Shown: piece by piece, positions 42,729 through 54,165 of the stretch
Layout of the letters: each line of letters starts with the position of its first letter
How positions within the stretch are numbered: position 1 is the first letter of the stretch
Source of the DNA: Setomelanomma holmii
Taxonomy: Eukaryota > Ascomycota > Dothideomycetes > Pleosporales > Phaeosphaeriaceae
Assembly: GCA_010015745.1 (NCBI GenBank)
Contig: ML978297.1
Coordinates: forward strand, 1-64,000
Reading direction: 5' to 3'
Length of the DNA: 64,000 bases
The notes under the pieces: generated by a model
What the model saw: the letters and a program-made list of their open reading frames with translations, nothing else
What the model was told of the DNA's origin: nothing
Databases searched by the model: none
Made by a program: the position numbers and the translations under genes

Positions 42729-44391
42729 TATCGTGAGGTGGTATTAGAGGTTGTGAAGCACAGAAGAGAGTCTCCGAAAGTGACCAGCTCTTGTGGGCGG
42801 AGAAAAGTCCTAGGACATGAGACGAGCAGAGGTGGTGAGAGTGCACAAGGCTAGGTCTGTGTTGCTCGCCGAATCAGAAGCCGGCATCAGTGCAGCCCCT
42901 TCCATCTTGGCTAATCTGGTTAGGCTGCGATACAGCATTTCACGTTTGTGGTTGCGACGTCGATATTGGAGGATACATGGATGCCGAGAGCGATAGAGAG
43001 TGGTCGAATTGCATTCATATGAAAGAGCTGGATGGGTTAGGATCACGTGCGTGCGCAATCCGGAGGAACAGATTTCCCGCAGTCATCTCCGAGGTACATG
43101 TGCTGTATTTCCCCGTCGCATGTGGGCTGCATTCTCCCACCGGAGAGGCTGCAGAGCCTCACGCACAGCTGAGTAACGAACACTAGTCTGGAAGCCTTAA
43201 GCATACCTCTCCAATGTCCCGCGTGGAGGACATGGCCGAACTTCTCCTGCGCGCATTATACGACGAATTGACAGCTTGAGCACCCGTGGGCACAATGCGG
43301 GGCATTGCGGTCCCGCTTACATGATCATTAGGACATCTCTCACAATTCATTTTGGCCCAGGTGAGATTCTCGGGGCACTGCTACTTCCCCTCATTGCGGT
43401 TCTCGACATGCAGGGTCACCACCAGTACGTGTGCAGTGAGAATGCAACCATCGGACCGACCACGCAAACACCGCAGCCAAGTGCGGTCCTCAAGACGCTG
43501 ATTAACAATGACTTATGGCTCTTAAAGTCCATAAGAGCGGTGGTCTATCGACAGCGAGGTTTCCAAGAGAAGAGCTAAGGACAAATTAGTCAATTGTTAG
43601 TCAAATCTCGAGTAGGATTGCAACGGCTATCATTCTTAGCAGCATGGTAAAGCGGCTGCATGCGGATTGTCTGTTTAGGAAGGACTAGCAGCATCGTGCA
43701 TACGAGTGTAGCCGCACCGATGTGTGTTTGTCAAGAAGTAATCGCTGACAGTGCATGGCGCAGGCGGCAAGCGGGGTCCAAAATGGTAACAGTCGTGGGA
43801 CAACCGGGCATCGTAGAACGTCCAGAGCTCAGACGGAAAGTTCTTCAGCAGGTGTGATCATGCTCCGCGACGCAACGCTGTTCGCGGTATGGTCGGACAT
43901 GGCAGAAATAACGCGTGGAGGTGCGGGAGGAAAAGGAAGTAGGAAAAAACAGACGTTCACGCGTCGAGGCTAAGATATCGGATGGAGGCCCGAGCTCCAA
44001 GCTCTTTGAAGGATGCCCCGCGACGCGCCGGCGACTTGATCCACTCCCAGAGCTTGATGTCACAGCTCCGCCGGCCACTCAAGTGGACTAGATCCCCGTT
44101 CGTGGCTAGGATAACAGCAAACCGTCCTTCGTAAGCCCGCAATTCGTTGCAATTGGCCTATCAGACCACACCATGTGACGTGAAGACACATGGAGACTGA
44201 TCCAAAAAACAGCGCCCCTCACTAACCACAATCATACGTCAAGGCTCAACCTTTTTCTGCCAGAGAGTACTTGAACCCCTCGCTGCCCCTCTGTTTCACT
44301 TTCTTCCCATCTTATCTCCATTGACCATCTCAATTGCGTCTCCCTACAACCGGACTCAGCCCTTCCTCCGAACAACAGAACATCAGTCACA
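42729..44391. other. gene-poor interval, 1.66 kb
   Basis: Between the uncharacterised gene and mannitol dehydrogenase. A first exon of the former may lie at its left edge. The right 150 bp are CT-rich (ctctgtttcactttcttccc), likely the mannitol dehydrogenase promoter. No gene or repeat recognised in between. Confidence 0.45.
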
Positions 44392-45317
44392 ATGGTCCCT
44401 CTTCCTCAAGCAACCGAGCTCAAGGATCTCTTCTCCCTCAAGGGCAAGGTCGTCATCGTTACGGGTGCTTCCGGACCTACGGGCATTGGCACCGAAGCTG
44501 CCCGAGGATGCGCTGAGTTCGGAGCTGATCTTGCCATGTAAGTCAACTCCAGTCGCAGATTAGTGGTATATACAGATATTTATCATTTCTTAGCACCTAC
44601 AACTCGCGCTCGTCCGGAGCTGAGAAGAATGCAAAGGAGATGTCAGAGAAGTATGGCGTCAAGGTCAAGGCATACAAGTGCCAGGTCGGAGACTACGCTT
44701 CGTGCGAGCAGCTTATCAAGGACGTCGTTGCCGACTTCGGCAAGGTCGATGTCATGATCGCCAACGCTGGCAAGACTGCCGACAATGGTATCCTCGACGC
44801 TACTGTAGAGCAATGGAACGAGGTCATCGAGACCGATCTTACCGGTACCTTCAACTGCGCCCGTGCTGTCGGTCTGCATTTCCGCGAACGCAAGACTGGA
44901 TCGCTCGTCATCACCGCCTCGATGTCTGGTCACATCGCCAACTTCCCTCAGGAGCAGACCTCTTACAACGTTGCCAAGGCCGGCTGCATTCACTTGGCCA
45001 GGTCACTGGCCAACGAGTGGAGGGACTTTGCCCGTGTCAACTCCATCTCGCCTGGATACATTGACACTGGTCTGTCTGACTTTGTCCCTAAGGACGTTCA
45101 GAACCTATGGCATTCCATGATCCCAATGGGTCGTGATGCTAAGGCCACCGAACTCAAGGGCGCATACGTCTACTTTGCTTCTGACGCGTCCTCCTACTGC
45201 ACTGTAAGTCGCTCCCTCTTCCTGCATCTTATTGCACTTTCCAGAAAGTCACGAATTGCATGCTAACGTTGGCAGGGCTCTGATCTCCTCATTGACGGTG
45301 GCTACTGTGCCCGCTAA
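44392..45317 (+). CDS. NADP-dependent mannitol dehydrogenase (SDR family)
   Basis: Exons 44392-44537, 44594-45203 and 45276-45317 (introns 56 and 72 bp) give 265 aa, the usual length. The N terminus MVPLPQATELKDLFSLKGKV leads to the cofactor motif VTGASGPTGIG, then NAG at MIANAGKT, and the catalytic Ser160, Tyr173 and Lys177 (ITASMSGHIANF, SYNVAKAG). The C terminus GSDLLIDGGYCAR is characteristic of the fungal MtDH group. It interconverts fructose and mannitol with NADP(H) in the cytosol, serving as a carbon store and in oxidative-stress tolerance. Intact, with highly biased codon use suggesting strong expression. Confidence 0.95.
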
Positions 45318-45675
45318 ACGTATCGCCCGATTTAGGACGAACGATAAAGTCTACATTACGAAAAGCAATGCTGGGGCTATGTTCTCTTCCCTGTATCTAG
45401 TAATGTGACGATATGAACAAACAATCATCAACAATTGAAGTCTCTGCTGCGACCTCTTTAACAGATGTACACACGACTTGAGTACTTCGATTGTGTCTGC
45501 TACGAAATGTGGCATGTTAACTTGACAGTGATGCAGGAGGCCGGCTGCGGAATGCTCCCCTAACCAACCCCGCGCGGACTCGACGAGCCGCGGCAACTCC
45601 ATCATCTTCCTCCACCATCTCACCTCGCAAAAGACATAACGCGACCATGTCTGCAATTACCCTGTCCACCACAAG
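45318..45675. other. gene-free interval, 358 bp
   Basis: 3' UTR of mannitol dehydrogenase and promoter of the acyl-CoA dehydrogenase gene. Nothing else seen. Confidence 0.4.
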
Positions 45676-47072
45676 ATGGCGAGCCCAAAGCCTCAGAAAG
45701 ATGCGCCGCTACCCTCCGTGATGAAGCCTACTAAGAAAGAAACCTTTGGCAACTTGGGGCCATGGGCGGAGCCATCGTGGTACAGCTCCCTCGCTTCGCC
45801 ATACTACAATGAATCGCACAAGCGTCTGCGCAACGCTCTCCGAGAATACATCGACGAAAACGTCAAGCCACACATGTTGGAGTGGGAGGAGAAGGGTGAA
45901 GCGCCTGCTGAAGCGCGGATGAAGTGGGCGAAAACAGGCTTCGCGTTTGGCGACGTGCCGGAACCGTATCGCCCGAAAGACGTGCCTGGTCCTGCAGGTA
46001 TACCTGTGGGCGAGATGGACATCTTCCATCTCATGATCAGTACGGATGAGGGCAGTCGCATTGAAGGTGGAGTAGGCACAGCATTGGCAGGTGGAAGTGT
46101 TATTGGAGTGCCGCCAATCGTCCATCATGGTACAGAAGAGCAGAAGCGGAAATGGCTCCCTGGTCTCTTCAATTGGGAGACAAGCTTCTGCCTGGGTATC
46201 ACTGAGCCTAGTGGAGGTGTAAGTAGTACTGAAGGCAGACAGGTCGCTCTTAGTGCTGACTTCCATCGCAGTCCGATGTCGCGAACATACAGACCACGGC
46301 GAAGAAGACACCCGACGGCAAACACTATGTGGTCAATGGCTACAAGAAATGGATTACAGGCATGCCTTGGGCTACACACATGACCACCGCGGTACGCACT
46401 GGTGGCCCAGGCATGGGCGGCATCTCCGTCATCGTCATTCCTGTCAACAACAAAGGCTTCTCGCACCGACGCATACGCAACAGTGGTCAAAAAGGTGGCG
46501 GCGCAAGCTTCGTCGAGCTCGACGACGTTCATGTTCCTGTGGAGAACCTTCTCGGCAAGGAAAACGAAGGCTTCCGCATTATAATGACAAACTTCAACAA
46601 GGAACGCTTCATCATGTCAATAGGCTGCAATCGTAAAGCGCGGACATGCCTCTCCGAGTCCTTCGAGTACGCGAACAAGCGGCACACCTTCGGAAAGCCT
46701 CTCATCGCGAATCAGATCATTAGTCACAAGCTTGCAACAATAGGTCGGTACGTCGAAAGCCACTGGGCGTGGTTGGAGCAACTGGCATATCACATACAGC
46801 AATCGCCACTAGGCTGGCAGGATCCTGAGATCGCAGGGCAGATTGCGCTAACAAAGGTGCATGGCGGTCGCATTCTGGAAATGGCGAATCGTGAAGCACA
46901 GCAAATCTTCGGTGGAGCAGGCTATCAGAAGGGTGGGCCAGGCGCTATCATTGAGCAGATGAGCCGCGATTTGCGCATGATGGTTGTTGGCGGTGGCAGT
47001 GAGGAGATCATCGCCGATCTGGCTGTGAGGCAGGAAACTGCTCTGGCGAAAAAGCGGGGCTGGAAACTTTGA
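45676..47072 (+). CDS. acyl-CoA dehydrogenase family protein
   Basis: Exons 45676-46218 and 46272-47072 around a 53-bp intron give 447 aa. An N-terminal extension (MASPKPQKDAPLP, then LGPWAEPSWYSS) precedes the alpha domain. The FAD-binding beta domain has the signature FCLGITEPSGGSDVAN, with KKWITGMPWATH following. The C-terminal helical domain contains SFEYANKRHTFGKPLI, ANREAQQIFGGAGYQKGG and the closing SEEIIADLAVRQ. This ending resembles the branch often found in fungi as peroxisomal or cytosolic acyl-CoA dehydrogenase-like enzymes. No obvious mitochondrial presequence or PTS1 (it ends GWKL). Substrate chain length cannot be predicted here. Confidence 0.92.
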
Positions 47073-47682
47073 TCGAATCTTTCATTCAGAAAATACTTCT
47101 CTCTGGGTATCCCAGAACTTTTGTAGGAGGCGAGATCGCTTCTTCGATTCTTTGCCGACAGCCGCATCTGGTCAGATTCGGAGCACGCAGGCAGTCGTTT
47201 GGTTGGCTTCACTGCTTGCTGGAGACCGTCGAGCCTGAGCTAGGTAAACGCTTCTAAGAGACCACACTATGATGCAACGTTGTAGGTCTTGACGTTCCTG
47301 CACCTGGTTCGCACCTGCTATTTCCCAGGTTTCCCGTCTGATCTCTTCAACACATATACTCTCTCAGATCTCTCAGTTTCCTACCCCACTTTTCATCCGC
47401 CGCACGCTGAGTCGGCTTGAAAATCCGTAATGGAAAGCAACGCCAATTGGATTCGCCTGACTCGCCTGGCCTCCAAAAAGTCAGCCTACGGGGATTACAG
47501 GTCTATGAGGCCACCTGAACATGCAGCCAAGCCATGCAGTCACGCAGCCCCCTGGCCCTCTTCAGCCTCGTGAGGGCAACATGGAAGGGAGGCAACAGCA
47601 TGGGCCTTATACCTCGTCTCAACCTTGCGTTGTCCTGGCCATACTCTTCGCTTCGATTCGAGCTCGATAGACCTTTGTGGAG
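47073..47682. other. gene-free interval, 610 bp
   Basis: 3' flank of the acyl-CoA dehydrogenase and upstream region of the decayed NLR. Nothing recognised. Confidence 0.4.
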
Positions 47683-50600
47683 ATGGCAGAGCCTCTTTCC
47701 GTCGCATCTGGGGTAGCGGGCCTCATCACGCTGAGCAGCGCTGTCGTTGCGGCTGGATACAAGTACTTCGACTCTGTTCGCGCGGCACCAGAAGACCTCC
47801 GGCACCTCGTCCGAGAAGTGGCATCCTTGATACGCTCGTCTCCCAGCTTGTCACTCGTTCGCTATCTGGAGATTCCAATCAGACCTCCGCAATAGCTACT
47901 TTGGCTAATGAGGACGTCCTACGAGGTTGCAAGGACTCATTTCTTGAAATGCAGAAGCAGCTGTGCAGCTGCGAAGCCGCAACTGGGAGCCATAGTAAAT
48001 CCATCATCAAAGCGCTCGCTTCGCCATTGAAACAGAAGGAAATAGTCAAAGGACGTGAACGCGTAAGGCGGCTTTGCAATATCTTAATTGCGTCCGTCGC
48101 ACTCGATAACGCGTCTTCTCTTGCAAGATTAAGCCATATGCAGCAACAGAACATTGAGCACACAGAAGAGCTTCTTGATTTTTCTGATGGCCTCAGGGAG
48201 CAAAAGATGCTGGCCTGGCTATCAGCACTCCGTCCCAACGTGAAACACACAGCCACAAAAGTACTTCAGCAGCCTGTAACTTCTGATTGGCTTCTGCAGG
48301 AGAAAGTTGTGTCTCGGTGGATGCATTGCGACAACTCCGCCTCTCTTTGGATACAAGGAACGAGCGGAAGCGGAAAAATCGTGCTCATGTAAAGTCGACC
48401 AAGAGCCAAGACTAGCATGACTAAAGTCGCATAGATCGAACTTGATCGACCATTTACAACGCCATGATGAACTTTCCAATCCTCTCAGAACAGTTGCATA
48501 CCACTACTGCGAGTTTGCAAATCCAATCACTCTTGAAGCACGCCAAATCCTAGCCTCGGTCGTGCGGCAAGTGGCAGAATACACTGAAGAGCTTCCACAA
48601 GTACTGTCCAGCGCTTATCACAAGCATTCTCAAGAGGCCCTGACCCTGCAGCTTCTCCTATCTCTCCTAGAACAGATCGCCAAAAGATCCTTCACTTCGA
48701 TGTACCTCATCATCGACGGCGTTGACGAATGTCCAGATCGACAGCCAATTATACAGTTACTCCGAGACATCCAAACGTTTCCGTGAAGGGAATGTAAGGT
48801 CAAAATACTGGTTTCCAGTCGACCTGAGCTTGATTTGCAGAGAGCATGGACTGATAGACCTCATTTCACCATTATGCCCAAGCATATACAGTCTTCTCTT
48901 GAAATACACGTACACCAAGAGCTTCAAACTATGCCGAAACTCCTGCGGCGGCCTCCCGCGCTTCAGAAGAAACTTTCAGACGACCTCGTCGCTCGCGCTG
49001 ATGGAATGTCCCGTTGGGTTCAATGTCAAATAGACGTACTGAGAAAAGCTCGGACATCTCGGGCACTCCAGGACGCACTTGCCTCTCTGCCTGACGGGCT
49101 ATTCGAGACATATGATCGCATCCTAGAGCGAGTCGATAATAACGACCATAAGCACGTAGTGCGCATATTGAAGTGGCTAGTCGGATCTGAACGTCCCCTT
49201 ACCTTGAAGGAACTCGCTGAAGCCATTGCCATCGATCCTACGAAGCGGCATTTTGACTCCGATGATCGATTCCTGGATTCCGAAGAGGTACTGGAGCTAT
49301 GCGGAAATCTCGTTAGCCTTTGACAAGACCGTAAGATCGTACTCGCCCACTTCTCCGTGCAAGAGTACTTGCGTTCCGATCAACTCAGGGCACAACCCAG
49401 AACAATTTCCAGATTTGCGATGAATGAGTTGCTAGCCACGCAGTACATCTCAAAATATCTATTAACATATATGTACACTATCGGCTTGCACATTCAGCAA
49501 TATCATCAGTGCGCTCTGAATCAGGACGAATGGCCCCTTCTCCAATTTGCCAAGGATATTTCCGAAACGCGTTTTCGAGACCTTGACGCAATCTCGCCGT
49601 GGGTGGATGCTCTTATTATAGATGATGATGAGTGTTATCAGCAATTGAGGTCGGTGATCCACTCCGCCAGCCCTCCTGCGCCTTACATAGACAATTACCA
49701 TCTTGCATGGACTGTAGAACAAGTTCTGGTTTGCACTCTTATGTGCTACTGGAATAGCAGCGTGGAGCTACAATGTGGGACAACGATGCCAATCACAAAT
49801 ACGACCAGCGACGCGATCAGTAAATTCTTCATCAACTAACAGCGCGAGTGGTAAGCGAGCAGTAGTTCTTATTTGAGTGGCAAGGCTGTGCACATATACC
49901 CACTTCCTACAGACTATCCGAGATAATCGCTGATTGCGATGCAGGGACGATGCAAGACACTTGCAAATAATTAAGTCACTGCGATGCTCGCGTCTTACCA
50001 AGTCCGATATGCTCAGCAGCGACCAGGAGATTCGAGCACTGCTTTCGAAAACTCCTGGAGAATGGCGCGCTGGTCGACGGTCTATCATCTCATCATAAAG
50101 TTGGTGTTCCGCTGATGCGCATTTTGAGATCCGGGTGCGCAAAGATGTGTCAGGTACTGGATGAGTTCGGCGCAGACTTCAAAACGTGTTGTAAGAGTGG
50201 GATGACGGGAGCCCTCTCATCGGCTGCACGGTATGGCGCAGGAAAAGCTTTGATGCAGGAGCTGCTACAGAGACCAGACTTGTACCTTAACGCAATCGAT
50301 GGCTTTGGGCGCACAATTGTAAGTAACTTGACCATACTCAGTGCATTTGGTAAAGGGAAGCAGCATTACTGGGCTAGACATGATACCTATGTCGCAAGAG
50401 GGTCACACCCGTACCTTTCGACCTTGGAAAAGGCCAGAATCTGCGATGTCGACTTCCATGATAGGAAGAGACTTTATACTACGATTCCAGACACCCTACA
50501 TGACATGAAAGGGCGTCCATCCATTCGTCGTCATTACGGCCGCGCCACTCTCTCAAATGCTCTTGTGTTTTGTGGTACGGAATACCATGACTATGCCGCA

Positions 50601-51149
50601 ATATTCAACGAACAGGCTTTGGTAGGAAAGGGTTCATTCACCCAACCGTACACATGTGATCTCTGTCCAGATACGATCAACGGGTGGATGTCGGGCACAC
50701 GATACAAGTGCGTACAATGCCTGGATTCGGACATGTGTGCTAGCTGTCACACTATATGGCAGAAAAGCAACGGGAAAATGGACATCTGCATCGGGCACAC
50801 CTACAGACAAGTTCCTCGACGGAGTTGGTTTACACTGAAACCCGGGACTGTCACGGAGGATGGGAGAACGTTGTCTGAAGTGATTGAATTTCTGACCAGC
50901 ACCTTCACTATCTTGCTGAAAGGGCTCAATAATGCAGAAGCAAGCGTCGCTCGCGCTGCGAAGCAAATTGGCGCATCTACGTCGTCCTCCTCGACCAAAA
51001 CCGGCATACTCGTTGATCCTACAACATGTCTTGAAGCTTCCGAAGGCACGGCGAATGGCAAAAGCAACATCTCCATAGAGCCATTCAATGAGCACCCTGG
51101 GCACAGCTTCAGTCATGTTGAGCTTTCGGTTTCATCCCGAACACCATGA
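47683..51149 (+). pseudogene. NLR-type gene: Helo-like N domain, NACHT, ankyrin remnant, ZZ zinc finger; decayed
   Basis: The start MAEPLSVASGVAGLITLSSAV is the fungal STAND N-terminal (Helo-like) domain. A one-base loss near 47825 shifts the frame before DTLVSQLVTRSLS. The NACHT P-loop reads GTSGSGKIVLM: the Ser/Thr after Lys is Ile, so the nucleotide site itself is damaged. A 46-bp intron (48389-48434) fits in phase, then SNLIDHLQRHDEL, YHYCEF and Walker B MYLIIDGVDECPD follow. TGA at 48784-48786 precedes KVKILVSSRPE, and TGA at 49321-49323 precedes VLAHFSVQEYL; both are in continuous phase. After 49839 about 190 bp are unreadable. From about 50032 ankyrin-like sequence resumes (KLLENGALVDG, QVLDEFGADF), then a ZZ finger (YTCDLC, RYKCVQC, DMCASC, ICIGHTY; 50648-50810) and a disordered tail. 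Such proteins act as nonself sensors and trigger cell death. Confidence 0.85.
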
Positions 51150-51611
51150 GAGGTCGACAGGAATGATACATCACGAAATGAATGCGGCGGCCCAGTCAGA
51201 ATAACTCATTCATTCGGAACATTTCCGATTTTTGAGTGCTGATGCTGGAAGTACAAGTTCGCAGATATGTCTTATGCTGCTTGTGCACCAAGGATGCGTT
51301 GCACAACCCGAAACACTCCTGAGACTGCACGACTTACAAGATACTTTGCAAGACGAGGGTAGTTCTCAAACTGGCAGTCGTAGATCCAATCAAATTCCAG
51401 ACTTTTCTATGGAACGGCTGGGGCTCGCTTAGCCACATAAGTCCCGGTGTACGATCATGGTAATTATACATAATGCCGACTTCACGCTGTTTCGATGCGA
51501 ATCGCGCCCCGCACCTTGGTGCTCGATGCCAGCGCCATACAAGCTACTGGGTGAGTTCGAAAGCCGAATTTACAACACGAATCTGCAGAGTATCTCTGCT
51601 ATGTGAAAGCC
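51150..51611. other. gene-free interval, 462 bp
   Basis: Between two same-strand pseudogenes. Nothing recognised; it probably includes eroded 5' sequence of the next one. Confidence 0.35.
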
Positions 51612-52827
51612 ATGGTCAGTATAAAGATGAGACAGCTCACACCGACGCTCGATAGCGATAGCAATGATACACAAGCACCAATGCTTCTCGACTCGATTGG
51701 CACATTCCTCATCATATCGATCCTACTATTATGTGCGCGGCTCTGGTCCCGACTGTGACCGATCTCAAACTTGAAAGCGGACGACTGGACTGTGTCCATT
51801 GCAACTGTACGTCTTCGTCTCTAGTTGACACAAGTATACCCCGCGTCTTGGTTGCATGCCATACTGCATCTGAGAACCCGTCTGACATGATATCACAGCT
51901 CCTCGCCATCATCAACTTCGCCCTCCAATGCCTCGCCTGCGCTCACGGCTTCGGCTGCCGCACCGCCTTCGTCGCTCTTCCCGACCGCAAACCGCCCTCC
52001 GCCTTCTCTTCATCACTCAGGTCCTCTGGTACTTCTCCATCACGCTCGTCGAGCTCTCCGTCGACCTCCTCTTCCTGCGCCTCAAGCCTAGCCTTCTCTG
52101 TAAAGCATTCCTCTCGGGCATCATGACGCTCTTGGTTCTAACCATGATCATCAAACGCTCTTCCAATTCCTCCAATGCCGGCCGTTCAGTATATACTGGG
52201 ATCCAGATGTGCTATTTAGCAAGGAGGGAGTGCAGTGCGTGGATCGGAGAGTGATTAACGGGAACATCATAGCAAACAGCACAATCCACGTCCTTACCGA
52301 TCTCATCTTCAGCCTCGCACCCATTACCTTCATCGCTCGGCTTCACCGCCCCCGCGCCGAAAAGATCTTCCTCTACATCCTGATGGCGCTGGGTTTTTTC
52401 GCATCCTATTTACACAGAGCAAGATTTCTTCAGGACGAACGTTACACCGACGTTGTATGCGAGTTTATAACTAGAATTCGCGCTGATTGACGCGACGGTG
52501 CCCACACTGAAGAGCTTTATGCAGAACGTGCTGGTAAAGATGGGGCAGTATTTCTATGAGGAGAGTGAGAGTCAAGTTAGGGGAAGGTTGGTGCAGATGG
52601 GGTTTTTGGAGATGGAAAGTGGGGACGATGGGAATGTAAGTGAGAGGGCGATGATGAAACTGAATCTACCAGAAATAGACACCGATGTCATAATGATGGG
52701 GGGATTTGGGGGACCGAGAGTGCTGAGGTTGAAGGCGTTCAAAGATTCGCTACGTGGAGAGGGAAGGAAGGATGGGGTACGGTCTGGGAAGGATGTTGGG
52801 CTCGATAGAGCCTTGGATACGCGATGA
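51612..52827 (+). pseudogene. rhodopsin-domain (Pth11/SAT4-like) integral membrane protein, heavily decayed
   Basis: Pieces of a seven-helix protein appear in order but in changing frames. From the ATG at 51612 comes MLLDSIGTFLIISILLLCARLWSRL, broken by TGA at 51756-51758 before NLKADDWTVSIAT, the hallmark ADDW motif of this family. After an intron (about 51811-51898) comes LLAIINFALQCLACAHGFGCRT. One base is lost near 51988, leading to RLLFITQVLWYFSITLVELSV, and one near 52153, leading to LFQFLQCRPFSIYWDPD and IIANSTIHVLTDLIFSLAP. A further shift near 52410 and TAA at 52468-52470 precede LEFALIDATVPTLKSFMQNV and a cytoplasmic tail. At least five lesions make this the most damaged gene in the window. 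Family members are putative receptors; ligands are mostly unknown. Confidence 0.8.
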
Positions 52828-53434
52828 ATATCAGCGGACATCGCCAATGATGGCTCAAGCCGAAGTTTTGCCAGTCGAGTGCGGTCAAGTCTTTATTTCT
52901 GTGCGTCTTTCTGGTGCGTGCTCGAGGAACCAATCCATGTCTCGGTATACACAACCCTATTAACAGTGAGCTTACGCCTAATATTCTCTTCAATACGGGT
53001 CAAACATTGCCGTACACGTACCAACTTCACAGGGGTATGGTGGCACTGCAATCAATCACAACGCCTTATGATGACAGAGCCACACTCATCCCAGCAAGAC
53101 GCGCAAGCTGAGCCACATTCGGCCCGCGCCATAGCTCGTCCAACCAATCAAATAGCTCCGCCACACTCGTATGACGTCCCACGAGCAGCAATGCTGGAAA
53201 CATTATCGCTGGCGTGACGGCGCGACGCGACGCTTATAATAAGCTTGATCGCGCCTACTAAAAGCATCGTGTATGCAAACGGAAAGGTCATTCCATTGTG
53301 CGACTTGGACAAACAAATAACCACAGACACTACGCCGTCTGCCACATCACATCACATACTCGAACACCGCCTCGACCTCACGACACGAAAGCATCAAAAG
53401 TTCCTCAAGATTAGAAAAGGATCAAATCGTCAAA
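52828..53434. other. gene-free interval, 607 bp
   Basis: Between the membrane-protein remnant and PMP3. Contains the PMP3 promoter; a TATAATAAG string lies near 53235. Nothing else seen. Confidence 0.4.
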
Positions 53435-53836
53435 ATGATCAAAACAATCCTCCTAATCCTCATCACAATCTTCATCCCACCCATCGGCGTCTTCCTCGTG
53501 GCGGGCTGCGGCATGGATTTGTTCATCAATATCCTTCTCACCCTCCTCGGATACTTCCCCGGGTATGTCCTTTTTATCCTTAAACATCCTTGCAAAATCT
53601 TTCAACATCTTACGCACATTTATTGACTTTTATTTAGTCACATCCACGCGTTCTACATCGAGTACGTGTACGTCAAGCGCCGCGACGAGGTGCGCGCGGG
53701 GATATATGATGCGCGCCCGGCGCCGGGGGTGTATAGTCAGAAGGTGCAGAATGGGGGGCATAGTCATAGGGCGACGGCGCCGCAGGGGTATGTTGCCCAG
53801 TCGCCTGCACAGCAGGGATATGGGACTGTGAATTAG
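53435..53836 (+). CDS. PMP3: PMP3/UPF0057 plasma-membrane proteolipid
   Basis: Exons 53435-53562 and 53638-53836 around a 75-bp intron give 108 aa. The first exon encodes the two-helix proteolipid (MIKTILLILITIFIPPIGVFL, then DLFINILLTLLGYFPG) and the second begins GHIHAFYIEYVYVK, the invariant family ending. Yeast and plant homologues of about 55 aa modulate membrane potential and salt sensitivity. Here a hydrophilic Gly/Gln/Ala-rich tail of about 50 residues follows (VYSQKVQNGGHSHRATAPQ), as in many filamentous fungi. Intact and likely well expressed. Confidence 0.95.
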
Positions 53837-54165
53837 AGGGATGTGGTAGGGGAAGGGAAGGATACGAGAAGGCCATCCGAGGATAGAGAGGTGTGGAATG
53901 GTGTGAGAAGGGTGGAGGACGACTGTTGGGAGGTAGTCTTACCGGGCTTGTATGGACGTTCTGGGATGGGATTGTTTTGAGATACCACACTCGTATTCAT
54001 GTTTGCTCTTTCATCGTCAAGAACAAGACCATTTGGTACTTCAAATCCTGGGCTTGTGTGTAGTTGTACATAATCGTACAGTAAACTGTTGTGCCTCCAC
54101 CCAAACTCTTACCATGCCATAAAATGCATATAACATGACCATTCACCTCCTTATGCCATGCCCGT
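53837..54165. other. convergent 3' interval, 329 bp
   Basis: Shared 3' flank of PMP3 and the bL19m gene. No gene; no terminator motif I would defend. Confidence 0.4.
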
